DNA of 64,000 bases from Brassica napus (taxonomy: Eukaryota; Streptophyta; Magnoliopsida; Brassicales; Brassicaceae), in the NCBI RefSeq assembly GCF_020379485.1, contig NW_026013895.1:1-64000 (forward strand). The letters run 5' to 3'. Position 1 is the first letter of the stretch. Every line of letters starts with the position of its first letter. Below are positions 54,792 to 64,000 of this stretch, piece after piece. The notes beneath the pieces are model-generated. The model searched no databases, was not told the DNA's origin, and was given only the letters and a program-made list of their open reading frames with translations. The position numbers were made by a program, and so were the translations under genes.

Positions 54792-55635
54792 GAGTTGAGT
54801 CAGTGCCTGGTGAGAATCTCACCGGTCTGACAATTCTCATGAACATTGGGACCAAAACAAAACCATAATTAAACAATTGGGAATTTGATATTTGAGAAAA
54901 CCTGGAAAAAAAACTGCATGCTCTCAAGTTATGTGATGTGTTGATGATAATATCTAAAAACACAAAATGGATGTGGTATGTAATGGTTTGGAGAGAGAGA
55001 CTGCTTTCCCAGTTGGTGGTGGCCGTCTGGTTCGAGCCGGTTTAGGTCTGGTTTGGATCAGGGTAGCAAAATGGTGGTTGGATGGATATTTTGTTATTAT
55101 TTTTTCTAATGTGGGCTACAATGGGTAATCCAAAGTGATAAATACCCTTATGGAACATTTGGTTTCTTCTTCTTGATATGTTTAAGTACTGACTCCTTTT
55201 TCTTTAGCATGTTCCAATTATTTCAATGGTGATGATTGTTTTCTAGGCCAAATACTAACACTAAAAAAAAGAATATTATGAGCTGCATTGAATATGTTCA
55301 TGAGTGTATACAGAGGGACTGTTGTGTGTTAAAATGCATACTAGATACAGATTTATAAGAGAAACGTGCGGACAATAAACAATGTTTGCATTTTGCCGGT
55401 GATTACATGAAATGGGTTCTCTCGTTGGACATTTAATGTCAGTGCGAAAGTTTTGGGTAAAGTTGATAATTTAGAAACATTTGGGGAGATTCTGTAATTT
55501 AAAGAAAATATAAATTAGGGCAACAAGACCACTTTAAATGCACAAAAGCCCTAGAAACATTTGGTTCTGTCTCCTCAGCTAAAAGACGCCGCTCGTCATC
55601 TTCAGACAAGTTCCACCTTCTAGGCTTTGTTAAAG
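54792..55635. other. RING gene 3' region and RPL22 promoter / first 5'UTR exon
   Basis: No coding region is supported. The interval holds the 3' flank of the RING gene and, near its right end, the RPL22 upstream region. An AT-rich ATATAAAT at about 55508–55515 could be a TATA box. The likely transcribed leader runs up to the GT donor at 55636. Confidence 0.45.
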
Positions 55636-55851
55636 GTACGCCTGTTACTCCTCTTTAATGTCTGATAATAGATTCAAGAGAATTATCTAAGTTTCGATTC
55701 ACGGATTCACATTTTCACTTTGGCTTCGAGGTCTTGTTTAGATTAGAAACTCGCATCTGAGTAGTTATTGATAAGCACACTATGCTCTGCTGGTGATAAG
55801 CACACTAATGTTGATAAGCACTCTATGCTCTGTTGTTTTCTGTGATTGTAG
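55636..55851 (+). other. 5'UTR intron of the RPL22 gene
   Basis: The sequence TTAAAG|GTACGCC gives a donor at 55636, and TGTGATTGTAG|AGAGAG gives an acceptor ending at 55851, 22 bp before the ATG. Leader introns are common in plant ribosomal protein genes and often raise expression. A short phrase around GATAAGCAC(A/T)CTATGCTCTG occurs twice inside it (about 55771 and 55814). The splice sites are inferred from sequence only. Confidence 0.65.
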
Positions 55852-55870
55852 AGAGAGAGAAGAGGATTGA

Positions 55871-56348
<478 letters not shown>

Positions 56349-56943
56349 AAGATCTTTATACTTTTCTTGTATTGTTTTCTGCTCGTTCGTTGTTGCTCAA
56401 TACATTTTATATTTCTTTTTTCACAGATCTTATCTAGTTTTGGTTAAACTCTTGTTTTCAGACAATTATTTGAGAAAAAATATCGTATGATTCCTGAATC
56501 TTTTAATGCGGATTAAATAATTATTCAGATTGATTAACTGGATAGTGGTTTATTAAACGTTTTCGAGCAATGTTTTAATGTTACAATCCCAAAATTAGAG
56601 TTACGTTATTTTCTTAATTTATGGATTAGAGGCCCATAACGTACCGGCTCATTAGCCCAACACTCATAACAGGGAATCGGCTTATTCGTTAAGATATTTA
56701 TTGTGAGTATCAATTTCTATTTCCATCAGGAAAAGAATAGGGCCCATAAAATCCTTTTCCTGCTTAAAATAAGAATTTGAATTATATTTTTATATTAAAA
56801 AATCATTTTCCTACATAAACTGAGAAATTTTTTGCTCTCTCTCTAGACAGATTAGGAGGCGGGAGACTTGTGTATATATAAGCATGTAAATAATATTCAA
56901 TCTTTTATCATTGGTTTAATTCTCGCTGAGTATCAAAAGTAAG
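56349..56943. other. Intergenic region between RPL22 and the B3 gene, including the B3 promoter
   Basis: No gene is seen. Two GGCCCAT elements (reverse complement ATGGGCC, the site II type core) lie at 56631–56637 and 56741–56747. A segment at 56809–56855 (CCTACATAAACTG ... GACAGATTAGGA) recurs at 61849–61895 upstream of the truncated B3 copy, which marks the duplicated block. Confidence 0.6.
56873..56882 (+). promoter_or_regulatory. TATA box of the B3 gene
   Basis: The sequence TATATATAAG lies about 65 bp upstream of the B3 start codon. It is the best core promoter candidate in this gap. Confidence 0.5.
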
Positions 56944-57444
56944 ATGGCGAACACACAAGTTGGTGGAGCAAGCATGGTTTCTTCTGCTACAAGAAACGAA
57001 GGAGTAATTAGTCTCGCGCACTTAAGGGACATAAAGGCTCCAGGTACCGAGTTAACCCTCTCCATAAACCCTGATATATGGGAAATCAAGAAACATCTCA
57101 CAGTGAGCGACGTGAGAAACAGCCAAACACGCCTTATGCTACCTAAGGATCACGTGGCTGCGCACATTCTATATTACCTCACGGATGAAGAACGCACAAT
57201 GATCGAAGATGTAAATAATCATCAAGGGTTGAGGATCAGTGTGTACGACAGTGATACTGGATCTTTGCATCAGCTGACTTTGAAAAAGTGGCATTCAAGT
57301 GGAAGCTATGTGTTCATTAGCAATTGGAATGAGCAATTTGTTATAAGAAGAAACCTCAAAGCTGGCAATTTAATTGGGCTCTTTTGGAATACTTATGCGT
57401 CAAGGCTCCACTTTCGTGTGATTAGGCGTCATTATGACCATTGA
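56944..57444 (+). CDS. B3/DUF313-type DNA-binding domain protein, single exon, 166 aa
   Basis: One open frame of 167 codons starts at MANTQVGG. The conserved pattern of crucifer DUF313 (B3-like) proteins is present: KHLTVSDV at 50–57, TRLMLPKDHV at 62–71, LTLKKW at 101–106, SYVFISNWN at 111–119, GNLIGLFWN at 131–139 and LHFRVI at 145–150. This family has a B3 fold and is thought to act in the nucleus as DNA-binding regulators, but targets are unknown. The family is expanded in crucifers and often lies in small clusters. The protein is short and consists almost wholly of the one domain. A truncated relative lies at 62098. The ATG chosen is the first in frame and follows a TATA-like element by about 65 bp. 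Confidence 0.8.
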   Translation: MANTQVGGASMVSSATRNEGVISLAHLRDIKAPGTELTLSINPDIWEIKKHLTVSDVRNSQTRLMLPKDHVAAHILYYLTDEERTMIEDVNNHQGLRISVYDSDTGSLHQLTLKKWHSSGSYVFISNWNEQFVIRRNLKAGNLIGLFWNTYASRLHFRVIRRHYDH

Positions 57445-58028
57445 TTCTAAGGATTTCTTTTTTATTTTAAGATTTAAAATATTATAGATATGTGTGGTTT
57501 TGTGTTAAATTCACGTTTTTAATTAGTTTCTAATTTAAACCCAGTTGTGATAAATAATTAAATTGACTAAAATCTTTTATATATATATATATAGTTTGCT
57601 AAAATATATATATATATATATATATATTTAGTTAATTCAGTTGTTCATTCAATCAGTAACATCATGTTATACCATTCATATTGCAGTGTCTTCTAAGGAG
57701 TTTCTTTTTCGTTCATCTCAATTGTATTAGTTATGAACCGGATTGGTTTTCAATAAACCGAACAATATAAAACTCGAGATTGTGAACCACGAGATTTAAC
57801 GGTCAATGTACTATTCCCACGTTGGTTCATAATATCGTTTCAAGTAGCGCGCTCTATTTATTTCCCAAAAGGGAAAGTGTTACCTACTACATATAGCTGA
57901 GAAGAGAGGGATTAGTCTGTTCGTAAAAAAAGAAACCAACCCGAGTGATTCTTGCACTCTCTCGTCTTTTCTCTTTCGCTTCCTTCGAGATCGTTACTCT
58001 TCATCGTAGTAGAGATCACTCGAGAAAG
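57445..58028. other. Intergenic region: B3 3' flank and promoter of folate-receptor-like gene 1
   Basis: No gene is seen. Two (TA)n tracts lie at 57578–57593 and about 57604–57627. The block CATTCATATTGCAGTGTCTT at about 57674 recurs in altered form upstream of the second (about 59332) and third (about 63328) folate-receptor-like genes. The segment GTGTTACCTACTACATATAG at about 57877 aligns with the TATA region of the other two copies, but here TATATAAA has become CATATAGC. Confidence 0.6.
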
Positions 58029-59164
58029 ATGGGAGGATACTCAACGAAGAGGATGATCATGTTTCTGCAGCTTCTTACTTCACTCCTGTTGCTTCATCTC
58101 TCCATCTCGTCTTCCTCTGGTGAGTATCGAATCTCTGAGTATCTTTCACATGTTTTTGGATCATCTTGATTCGTTGTGATGCATCGAACACCTTCTGAAA
58201 CAGAGTCTCTGCGTTGTTCTACTCATAAAGTTTCGACCTTTTAGTTCTTTTAGATCAATCTTGATTCGTGCGTGTTGTTGCTATTCAGGTGAAGCAGTTA
58301 ACTCAAGTGAGAACGGAGTATGTATTATTTCTAAAAAAGGAAAGCTTCCGAAGCCTAGTGATCTAAACATGTGTAATGCCTTCCATGGCAAGACTCGTTG
58401 CTCTGCTTCATCAGCTCTCCAAAACCTAGCTACTTACGGAGAAGCTTCTAAAGATTGCTTGTACTTGTTTGAGCTTTTGGAATGTTCAGATGTTGGACCT
58501 CTTCGCATTTGTGCCTCGTTCTGTGACAGAGTCTTTGAAGCTTGCTCAGATGCCTACTTTAGTACTAGTGGTGCTAGTAATCAGGTAAAAGAACGGTTGT
58601 GTTTGAAAGGGATACAACTCTCTGAGAATACACAAGTTTGAGTGAGTGATTTGGTTCTTGTTTTATGTGTTAGGTTATAGTACCGTGTGGAGCAAGCAAT
58701 GGTATCATCTGCGTGAAAGTGTCCAAGTGGGGGACTAATGGCACATCCTTTTGTGAAGCAGTGGGTTTCACTGTTGTTCAAACAGCTGATGATTCCGCTT
58801 GTTACGGAAGCAGCATATCAAGTTTTGGACCAGCGGTGAAGTCACTCATAAAGACTGAGAATGTTGGTAGGTTTCAAGATCTCAAGAAGCTAGTTAGAGA
58901 GATGACACTGGTTCAACAGTTCTCTTGGGTCGTAACACTTATTGTACTAGGAACAATGCTCTTTAAAAGGTTTTGCATCTCTCTCTCTCTCTCTCTCTCA
59001 TTGTCTATAGTTTCTGTTTAAACCGGTTTGATGTGTGAATCTTGCTTTGATATATCAGGTGGCGTTATCAGCAACAGATGCGAGCTATGATCCAGAGGGA
59101 TGCGAGAAGATTGATAAGATACATGAATGGGAGGATTTGTAATTCAATTTTTTTATTAGAATAG
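58029..59164 (+). CDS. Folate-receptor-like secreted cysteine-rich protein, copy 1 (four exons, 262 aa)
   Basis: The exons are 58029–58119, 58289–58584, 58674–58969 and 59059–59164. All introns are GT-AG and the frame is kept throughout. The protein has an N-terminal signal peptide (about 1–31), a cysteine-rich domain with the signature CASFCDRVFEACSDAYF (105–121), N-glycosylation sequons (NSS at 35, NGT in exon 3), a probable membrane segment at 212–226 (FSWVVTLIVLGTMLF) and a basic tail. It resembles the Arabidopsis folate receptor family protein AT5G27830, as I recall it. Ligand binding has not been shown by sequence. Exon 2 is 87 bp shorter than in copy 2 through in-frame gaps. Cys equivalents to C77 and C115 of copy 2 are missing (R67 replaces one). 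The protein is likely at the cell surface or in the secretory path. Confidence 0.85.
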
Positions 59165-60251
59165 CATTCAAACTTGTAAATAAGCCTAGAATCGTATGAA
59201 ATAGATATTTCCACTGCTATATTTTGTGTGAAAGAACTCAATAGCGAGTTTTGGGGGACTCAACAAATTGTAAACAAAACGGTTTTATTTTTTTACTCTA
59301 CATTTCATTCATTAGCATCATGTTATTACCATTCATATTGCAGTATCCTCCAGTTTATTATTAGTTTCTTTTTTTTTTAGATCTCGACTTCTCTATAAAT
59401 AGTTCTCAATTGGCTTTACCCATATAGCTGAGCTCTTTTGGTGCTAAAATATTAAGCTTCTCACTGGCTTTTCTTCTTTTTGGGCCATAAAAGCAATTGC
59501 TTTATAACGGATGTATTCAATGATTTGATAATACTCCATTGTTTCAGAATAACATGTTTTAGAATTTTTACGATTATTAATACTAAACATAGTTATTAAT
59601 GCATAGTTTTTTCTAATTTTATATTTCATATATTTCTAAACTAGACTTCAAACATGCAATTAATGTTTTTGAAATTCATAAATTTTTATTATTAGTTGAT
59701 TAAAATGCATTGGAAATATAAAAAAAAATATACTCCATCCGTTCTCGAAAGTAAGATTTTTTTTTGTTCCACGAAGATAGATTTTTTGTATTGTTAAGGT
59801 ACTTTTTTATACTTTTGAGAAACAATAATTGAGAATATTTGAATTGATTAAATTTCATTGGTGGAAAGTTATTAGAAAATGTATAATAAATTAAAAAATA
59901 AATTAAATTAAATTCTTAATAAGCGTGCATACTCTAAAACAATATATCTATTGAAATAATTTTCTTAGAGCGTGTATCTTTTCAAGTATAATTTACATTT
60001 TATCCGAAAAAAAAGGGTTCTCAATTGAATCAGATTCACGACGAGTTCGTTTATGAAATCTCCATGAACCGAACCGGAGTGGTTTTCTATAAACCGAACA
60101 ATATTAAAACATTAAAAAAAACTCAAGATTGCGAACCGGAACTGAACGCTAAACCGAAAGTGTTGCCTACTATATAAAGTACAAAGAGAAAATAGAGAAG
60201 AGGGAGAATCTGTTATCAGAGTATCTTTCGCTTCGAGATAAGTCCCCGTTC
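59165..60251. other. Intergenic region between folate-receptor-like copies 1 and 2
   Basis: No gene is seen, and no B3 copy lies here, unlike upstream of copies 1 and 3. At 59731–59757 the sequence TACTCCATCCGTTCTCGAAA resembles one end of a Stowaway-type MITE, but a matching inverted end was not found. From about 60040 to 60240 the sequence is nearly the same as 63420–63620 upstream of copy 3, so this promoter block was duplicated with the gene. Confidence 0.6.
60171..60178 (+). promoter_or_regulatory. TATA box of folate-receptor-like gene 2
   Basis: TATATAAA lies 81 bp before the start codon, inside a promoter block shared with copy 3 (GTTGCCTACTATATAAAGTA). Confidence 0.65.
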
Positions 60252-61391
60252 ATGGAACAAGGATACGTCACGAAGAGGATGATGATGATGATCCTGTTGC
60301 TTCCTCTCTTGATCTCGTCTTCCTCTGGTGCGTATCAAAATCTCTGAGTCTCTTGATTCGTTACAATCTTTTGAGTTCCTTTTAGATCAATCTTGATTCG
60401 TAAGTAAGATGCTATGTTCTCTCTGTTTCATGCGTCTTGTTGTTTGTTGTTCAGGTGAAGCGGTTAACTCGAGTGAGAACGTTGGAGTATGCGTTTCTAA
60501 AGGAGGACGATCTCATCAGCCGTACGAGCTAGAAGGAAAGCTTCCCGAGTCTGCTGATCTTGAGTTTAGGGATCTAAACATGTGTGGTATGTTCCACGAG
60601 AAGACTTGTTGCTCTGCTTCGCGGATGCTCTCATCTTCATTAGCTCTCCAGAACCTAGCTACTCACGGAGAAGCTTCTAAAGACTGCTTGTTTTGGTTTG
60701 AGCTTTTGGAATGTTCAATCTGTCACCCTGACGTTGGAGTTCAATCAGGTCCTCTTCGCGTTTGTGCCTCCTTCTGTGATACTGTCTTTGAAGCTTGCTC
60801 TGATGCTTACTTTAATACTAGTGATTCCACTAATCAGGTAAAATAATGGTTGTGTGTTTTGAGAAGTTTAAAACTCACAAGTTTTGTTTGAGAGAGTGTG
60901 TTTGGTTCTTGTTAAATGTGTTAGGTTATAGTACCGTGTGTAGCAAGCAATGATACCATCTGCGAGAAAGCTTCTAAGTTGGAGACTAACGGCACAGCGT
61001 TCTGTGAAGCAGTGGGTTTCACTGTTGTTCAACCAGCTGGTGATTCTGTAGAAGAGCCTTGTTACGGAAGCAAAAGAGTTTTGGAGACAGTGGTGCCTGT
61101 GGTGGAGTCACTCATGAAGACTGTGCGGCTTCAAGATCGTAACTACGAGCTGCTGATACTGGATCTACAGACGTGTTTGAAAATAGCAGTTGTTGTTCTA
61201 GAATCAACCATGATTTACAGGTTTGCATCTCTTACTCTCTCTAGTTTCTGTCTAAATATCAACATTATTTCCCTTCTAACCAATTGATATATGAATCTTG
61301 CTTTGGAATTTGATAACTCAGGTTTTTTTATCAGCTGGTGAGGGATGCGAGAAGATTGAGAAGAAGGAACAGGATTAGGAGAAGATTTTAA
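60252..61391 (+). CDS. Folate-receptor-like secreted cysteine-rich protein, copy 2 (four exons, 274 aa)
   Basis: The exons are 60252–60327, 60455–60837, 60925–61220 and 61322–61391, all with GT-AG introns. Intron phases match copy 1, and exon 3 has the same length (296 bp). The signal peptide is about 1–26. The domain carries cysteines at 38, 69, 77, 78, 103, 112, 115, 129, 133 and 140 in exon 2, then four more in exon 3. This is the fullest set of the three copies, and it includes the adjacent CC pair (77–78) also seen in animal folate receptors. The signature CASFCDTVFEACSDAYF is present. The C-terminal hydrophobic stretch (about 236–258) contains K and E and is weaker than in copy 1, followed by an arginine-rich end. 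It is likely the most ancestral copy here. Ligand and function are unproven. Confidence 0.85.
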
Positions 61392-62097
61392 CTCTATTTT
61401 TTTAGTTTTCTTATCATTCATATAGCATTCAGACTTTTAAATAGGGAATTTTGGAATCAATATCTCATAGGGAGTTTTCTTTTTGAGTTTTCTTATCATA
61501 TAACATTCATATGGAATCAATTATCTCACTGCTATAACTCATAGGAAGGTTTGGGGACTCAACACATTGTAAACCATGAAAGGCAATTAAATATAAAAAG
61601 TTTAAAAATTGTTTTGTTTTTTACAGATGATTTTTCTTTGATTACTATAAGTAAAGCAGCCTTTGAGGTTCTCTTCCTACATCTCAAGACTTTCCCATTC
61701 TAAGTACCTGACAAAACATAAAACAATAGGAAAGCCATGTGTTAAGTTATTCTTAGCTAAACCAACTGTGTTTTGACCCAGAAAAATAAATAAATAAATA
61801 AAAAGCTAAACCAACTGTGTACTATTATAATAATAAGAGTCCTTCGTTTCCTACATAAACTGGGAAAATAATCTGTTCTCTATAGACAGATTAGGAACTT
61901 GGTTAGTTTTGTATTATAAAAATTAAGGGCATTGGAAAATCAGTGGGACATTAAGTAATATATAAAGTGTTAGAGTCAATCCACTAATTGCCAATTGGTT
62001 TTGAGTTGGAAACCCGTGATAAACCTGAATCTAACAATAAATCTGAACATATTATTCACTTCTATCATGGTGTAATTCTAGAGAGTATCAAAGGAAG
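61392..62097. other. Intergenic region downstream of copy 2, with a duplicated B3 upstream block
   Basis: No supported gene is present. The segment 61849–61895 matches 56809–56855 from the B3 promoter, and CTAGAGAGTATCAAAGGAAGATGG just before 62101 matches the B3 start region. The short tract AGCTAAACCAACTGTGT occurs twice (about 61755 and 61804). Confidence 0.55.
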
Positions 62098-62226
62098 ATG
62101 GTAAACACACAAAGCACTCCTCCTTCATCTCTAACAACACGACGCCTTATGACCTTATCGATCTCTTTTCCCGGTAAAGTTGGAGGAGATGTAACATTCA
62201 TGGTTTCTTCTGCTACAAGTGAGTAG
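62098..62226 (+). pseudogene. Truncated copy of the B3/DUF313 gene (5' part only)
   Basis: An ATG followed by GTAAACACACAA matches the start of the B3 gene at 56944 (MANTQ there, MVNTQ here). The segment ATGGTTTCTTCTGCTACAAG is shared with B3 residues 11–17. Between these two matches about 70 extra bases are present. The frame stops at 62224–62226 after 42 residues, right where similarity to the B3 domain should begin, and no B3 motifs follow. Further on, TTAATTCACGTTTG near 62428 resembles the B3 3' flank, so the domain may have been deleted. The word GTGAGT at the break could act as a splice donor, but no downstream exon was found before the solo LTR. Confidence 0.65.
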
Positions 62227-62462
62227 ACTTTAATCTTGTATTTATTTATTTCAATTGATTCATTAACATCACGTTATTATGTTATTCTAATAACATGATG
62301 AGTCTTTTGAAGCTTTATAAAACGAATCTAAGAGATTATAAAATCTTCATTCATATAATTAACATACAAACCTTAAAATGTATATATTTGACTCAATCGA
62401 ATTTCTTTTTTTTTTGTTTATAGAGTTTAATTCACGTTTGTTAACAAAATATTACTATGCAC
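62227..62462. other. AT-rich spacer between the truncated B3 copy and the solo LTR
   Basis: No gene or clear motif is seen apart from the short B3 3'-flank similarity near 62428. Confidence 0.5.
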
Positions 62463-62467
62463 ATTAT
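62463..62467. repeat. Target site duplication of the solo LTR, left copy (ATTAT)
   Basis: ATTAT here is repeated exactly at 63323–63327, directly next to the TG and CA ends of the LTR. Confidence 0.85.
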
Positions 62468-63322
62468 TGTTGGACCAATATTCTATTGGTTATGTGTGAA
62501 AACGAAATGGGCCATTGGGCCAATCATCTAATAAGCCTTTGAGGCATGATGATTAATGAAGGAAGTAGAGAAAGTCCCACATCGGGGAGAACTGGAAGAG
62601 ATGAGGAGTATATATATGTACTCACTCTAACTCTTGTTCAAATGGCGCACATGAGAGGATAGGCTCGCCCCCCACGCGCGCGCCGCCGCCGCCGTCCGGC
62701 CGGCTCGGCGTGGGCGTGGGTGTCGGGCCATAAGAATTATTCTTTTTGGACCAAGTTAAGCTCAACGCTTTGCCATTTTATTTCTAAAAAACAGCATGAC
62801 ATTTGTGTAAGACGAAGTTTATCTGTTCGAAATGGATCAGAACGAGATAAGAGAGAGTCTTGAGGAAGAAGTTTCGGAACTCAACTTCCCTCGATCTCCG
62901 CGAGATTCTCGCCCACGTGCAGCAGCTGTTGCGGAAAGTGGGTCTTCTCCGGCTCTTTAAATATCGTCTCTCCTCTTCCTTCATTTCTAAATTTTTTCGA
63001 AATCAAAATCCAACAGCAAAAATCCCTCTGCGTAAGTCTATATTGCGAGAGTGTTTCGTAGAGTTTATAGTTCGATAGGGCGATCACGAGTGAGGCGTGA
63101 TTCGTCTGCCATGGTTGTATCCTGGAACTCTATATTCGTACAGTCCCGTCTTACTAACGGAGCGAATATTTTGAGTTAAGGAAAGAGATCATATCTCGAC
63201 TCCATGTCTCTTAGCGAATATGATTTCTTATCGTTCTTGTATTCGTTTTTTATATTCGTTTAATTTCCTTAACATCGCTTTTATTTTATCGTTTTTGCCA
63301 GTCCGGTTTGCCGGCTTCTACA
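62468..63322. mobile_element. Solo LTR of an LTR retrotransposon, 855 bp
   Basis: The sequence starts TGTTGGACCAAT and ends GCCGGCTTCTACA, the TG...CA ends of a plant LTR. It is bordered by a perfect 5-bp duplication (ATTAT). No primer binding site, polypurine tract or gag-pol lies inside or beside it, so only one LTR remains, as left by recombination between two LTRs. A conserved AAAGTCCCACATCGG word lies at 62571–62585, and a TATA-like TATATATAT at 62609–62617 probably drives transcription. A very GC-rich stretch at about 62666–62738 stands out from the AT-rich surroundings. The style suits a Copia family element, but the family was not identified. The intact duplication suggests a fairly young insertion. 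Confidence 0.85.
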
Positions 63323-63327
63323 ATTAT
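63323..63327. repeat. Target site duplication of the solo LTR, right copy (ATTAT)
   Basis: Exact partner of 62463–62467. The following TGCAG...CAGTGTCTTCT matches the upstream block of the other folate-receptor-like copies. Confidence 0.85.
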
Positions 63328-63419
63328 TGCAGACTTGCAGTGTCTTCTATGGAGTTTATTTTTTAGCTTCTTTTGTTTTACATCTCGACCTTTCTAAAAG
63401 TTTGTTTTACATTCAGTTA

Positions 63420-63620
63420 CACGACAAGTTCGTTTATGAAATCTCCATGAACCGGAGTGGTTTTCTATAAACCGAACAATATTAAAACATTAATAAAACT
63501 CAAGATTGCGAACCGGAATTGAACGCTAAACCGAAAGTGTTGCCTACTATATAAAGTACACGAGAAGATAGAGAGAGGGAGAATCTGTTATTAGCATCTT
63601 TACGCTTTCGAGATACGTAA
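63420..63620 (+). repeat. Duplicated promoter block of folate-receptor-like gene 3
   Basis: Nearly identical to about 60040–60240 upstream of copy 2, with small indels. It includes the ATAAACCGAACAATATTAAA and AAACCGAAAGTGTTGCC segments. Confidence 0.8.
63548..63555 (+). promoter_or_regulatory. TATA box of folate-receptor-like gene 3
   Basis: TATATAAA lies 84 bp before the proposed start, at the same place as in copy 2. Confidence 0.6.
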
Positions 63621-63631
63621 CTACGAAGAGG

Positions 63632-64000
63632 ATGATGATGTTTCTGCAGCTTCTTACTCCGATCCTGTTGCTCCCTCTCTTGATCCCGTCTTCCTCTGGT
63701 GCATATCAAAATCTCTGAGTCTCTTTCACATGTTCTTGCATCTTGATTCGTTATCAATGCAGAGATCACCTCGAGTCTACCATAGTTACGTTATTTTGAG
63801 TTCTTTTTATATCATCTTGATTCGTCGTGTTTCATAAGTAAGATGCTCTGTTCTCTCTGTTTCATGCGTGTTGTTGTTATTCAGGTGAAGCAGTTAACTC
63901 AAGTGAGAACGCACTACATCTAAACCTTTGTAATGCGTTCCATGGCAACACTTGTTGCTCTTCTTCGTTAGCTCTCCAGAACCTAGCTACTCACGGAGAA
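63632..64000 (+). CDS. Folate-receptor-like protein, copy 3 (partial, cut by window end)
   Basis: Exon 1 (63632–63698) encodes a signal peptide, MMMFLQLLTPILLLPLLIPS, and joins in phase 1 across a 186-bp GT-AG intron to exon 2, which begins at 63885 and runs off the window. The ATG used by copy 2 is missing because about 12 bp are deleted there, so the first usable start is one of the three ATGs at 63632–63640. Exon 2 keeps LCNAFHGNTCC and LALQNLATHGE. An in-frame deletion of about 28 codons after NSSEN removes the first cysteine (C38 in copy 2) and the loop after it. The adjacent CC pair is kept. No stop or frameshift is seen in the visible part, so the gene could be active, but the missing 3' part leaves this open. 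Confidence 0.7.

Noticed and set aside
59731..60005. Stowaway-type MITE
   Set aside because: Only a left end resembling CTCCATCCGTT is seen; no inverted right end or TA duplication was found, so it is mentioned only within the intergenic entry.
61640..61715. Minus-strand terminal exon fragment (TTTTGTCAG acceptor then a short frame ending in TGA)
   Set aside because: Only seven codons follow the putative acceptor and no upstream exon was found; it may be chance.
62666..62738. GC-rich stretch as rRNA or bacterial contamination
   Set aside because: It is inside an LTR with matching TG/CA ends and target duplication, so it belongs to the retrotransposon.
62860..63769. Small open frames in the solo LTR and copy 3 promoter
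   Set aside because: They lie in LTR sequence or antisense to the folate-receptor-like exon 1 and have no domain.

Overview
The window is nuclear DNA from a crucifer (Brassicaceae). The evidence is intron-containing plant genes with GT-AG introns, plant-type SINE, Helitron and LTR relics, and a gene order TCTP – RING-H2 – RPL22 that I recall from Arabidopsis thaliana chromosome 3 (AT3G05540, AT3G05545, AT3G05560). Species cannot be fixed from the sequence alone; a Brassica or Raphanus relative is a guess.

Positions 1–48369 are one head-to-tail satellite array of about 138 AT-rich monomers, each about 351 bp. Three zones are visible. Positions 1–10410 carry many 1–4 bp indels that look like consensus noise at a contig end. 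Positions 10411–44700 are almost identical copies that differ mainly at two short diagnostic sites. Positions 44701–48369 form a natural decaying edge with substitutions, one unit shortened to about 286 bp, and three divergent terminal units.

The array stops inside an intron of a TCTP gene. Only two internal exons of TCTP remain (48490–48888, minus strand), so the gene is broken on both sides. Positions 48889–52355 are intergenic. They hold a tRNA-type SINE with a 13-bp target duplication (49781–49996), a probable decayed Helitron (50094–50864), a short direct repeat and an (AT)n tract.

Positions 52356–64000 hold genes on the plus strand: a six-exon RING-H2 protein of 420 aa, the ribosomal protein eL22 gene (124 aa, with a 5'UTR intron), a single-exon B3/DUF313 protein (166 aa), and three tandem genes for secreted, cysteine-rich folate-receptor-like proteins. 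The third of these is cut by the window end. A truncated B3 copy (62098–62226) lies before the third folate-receptor-like gene, which suggests that a B3 + folate-receptor-like block was duplicated. A solo LTR (62468–63322) with a perfect ATTAT target duplication later inserted between the two. The folate-receptor-like copies differ by in-frame deletions that change their cysteine sets, so they are diverging in structure.

No prokaryotic operon, CRISPR array or rRNA gene is present. The most notable features are the homogeneous satellite, its junction that removes part of a TCTP gene, and the small, fast-changing folate-receptor-like cluster.
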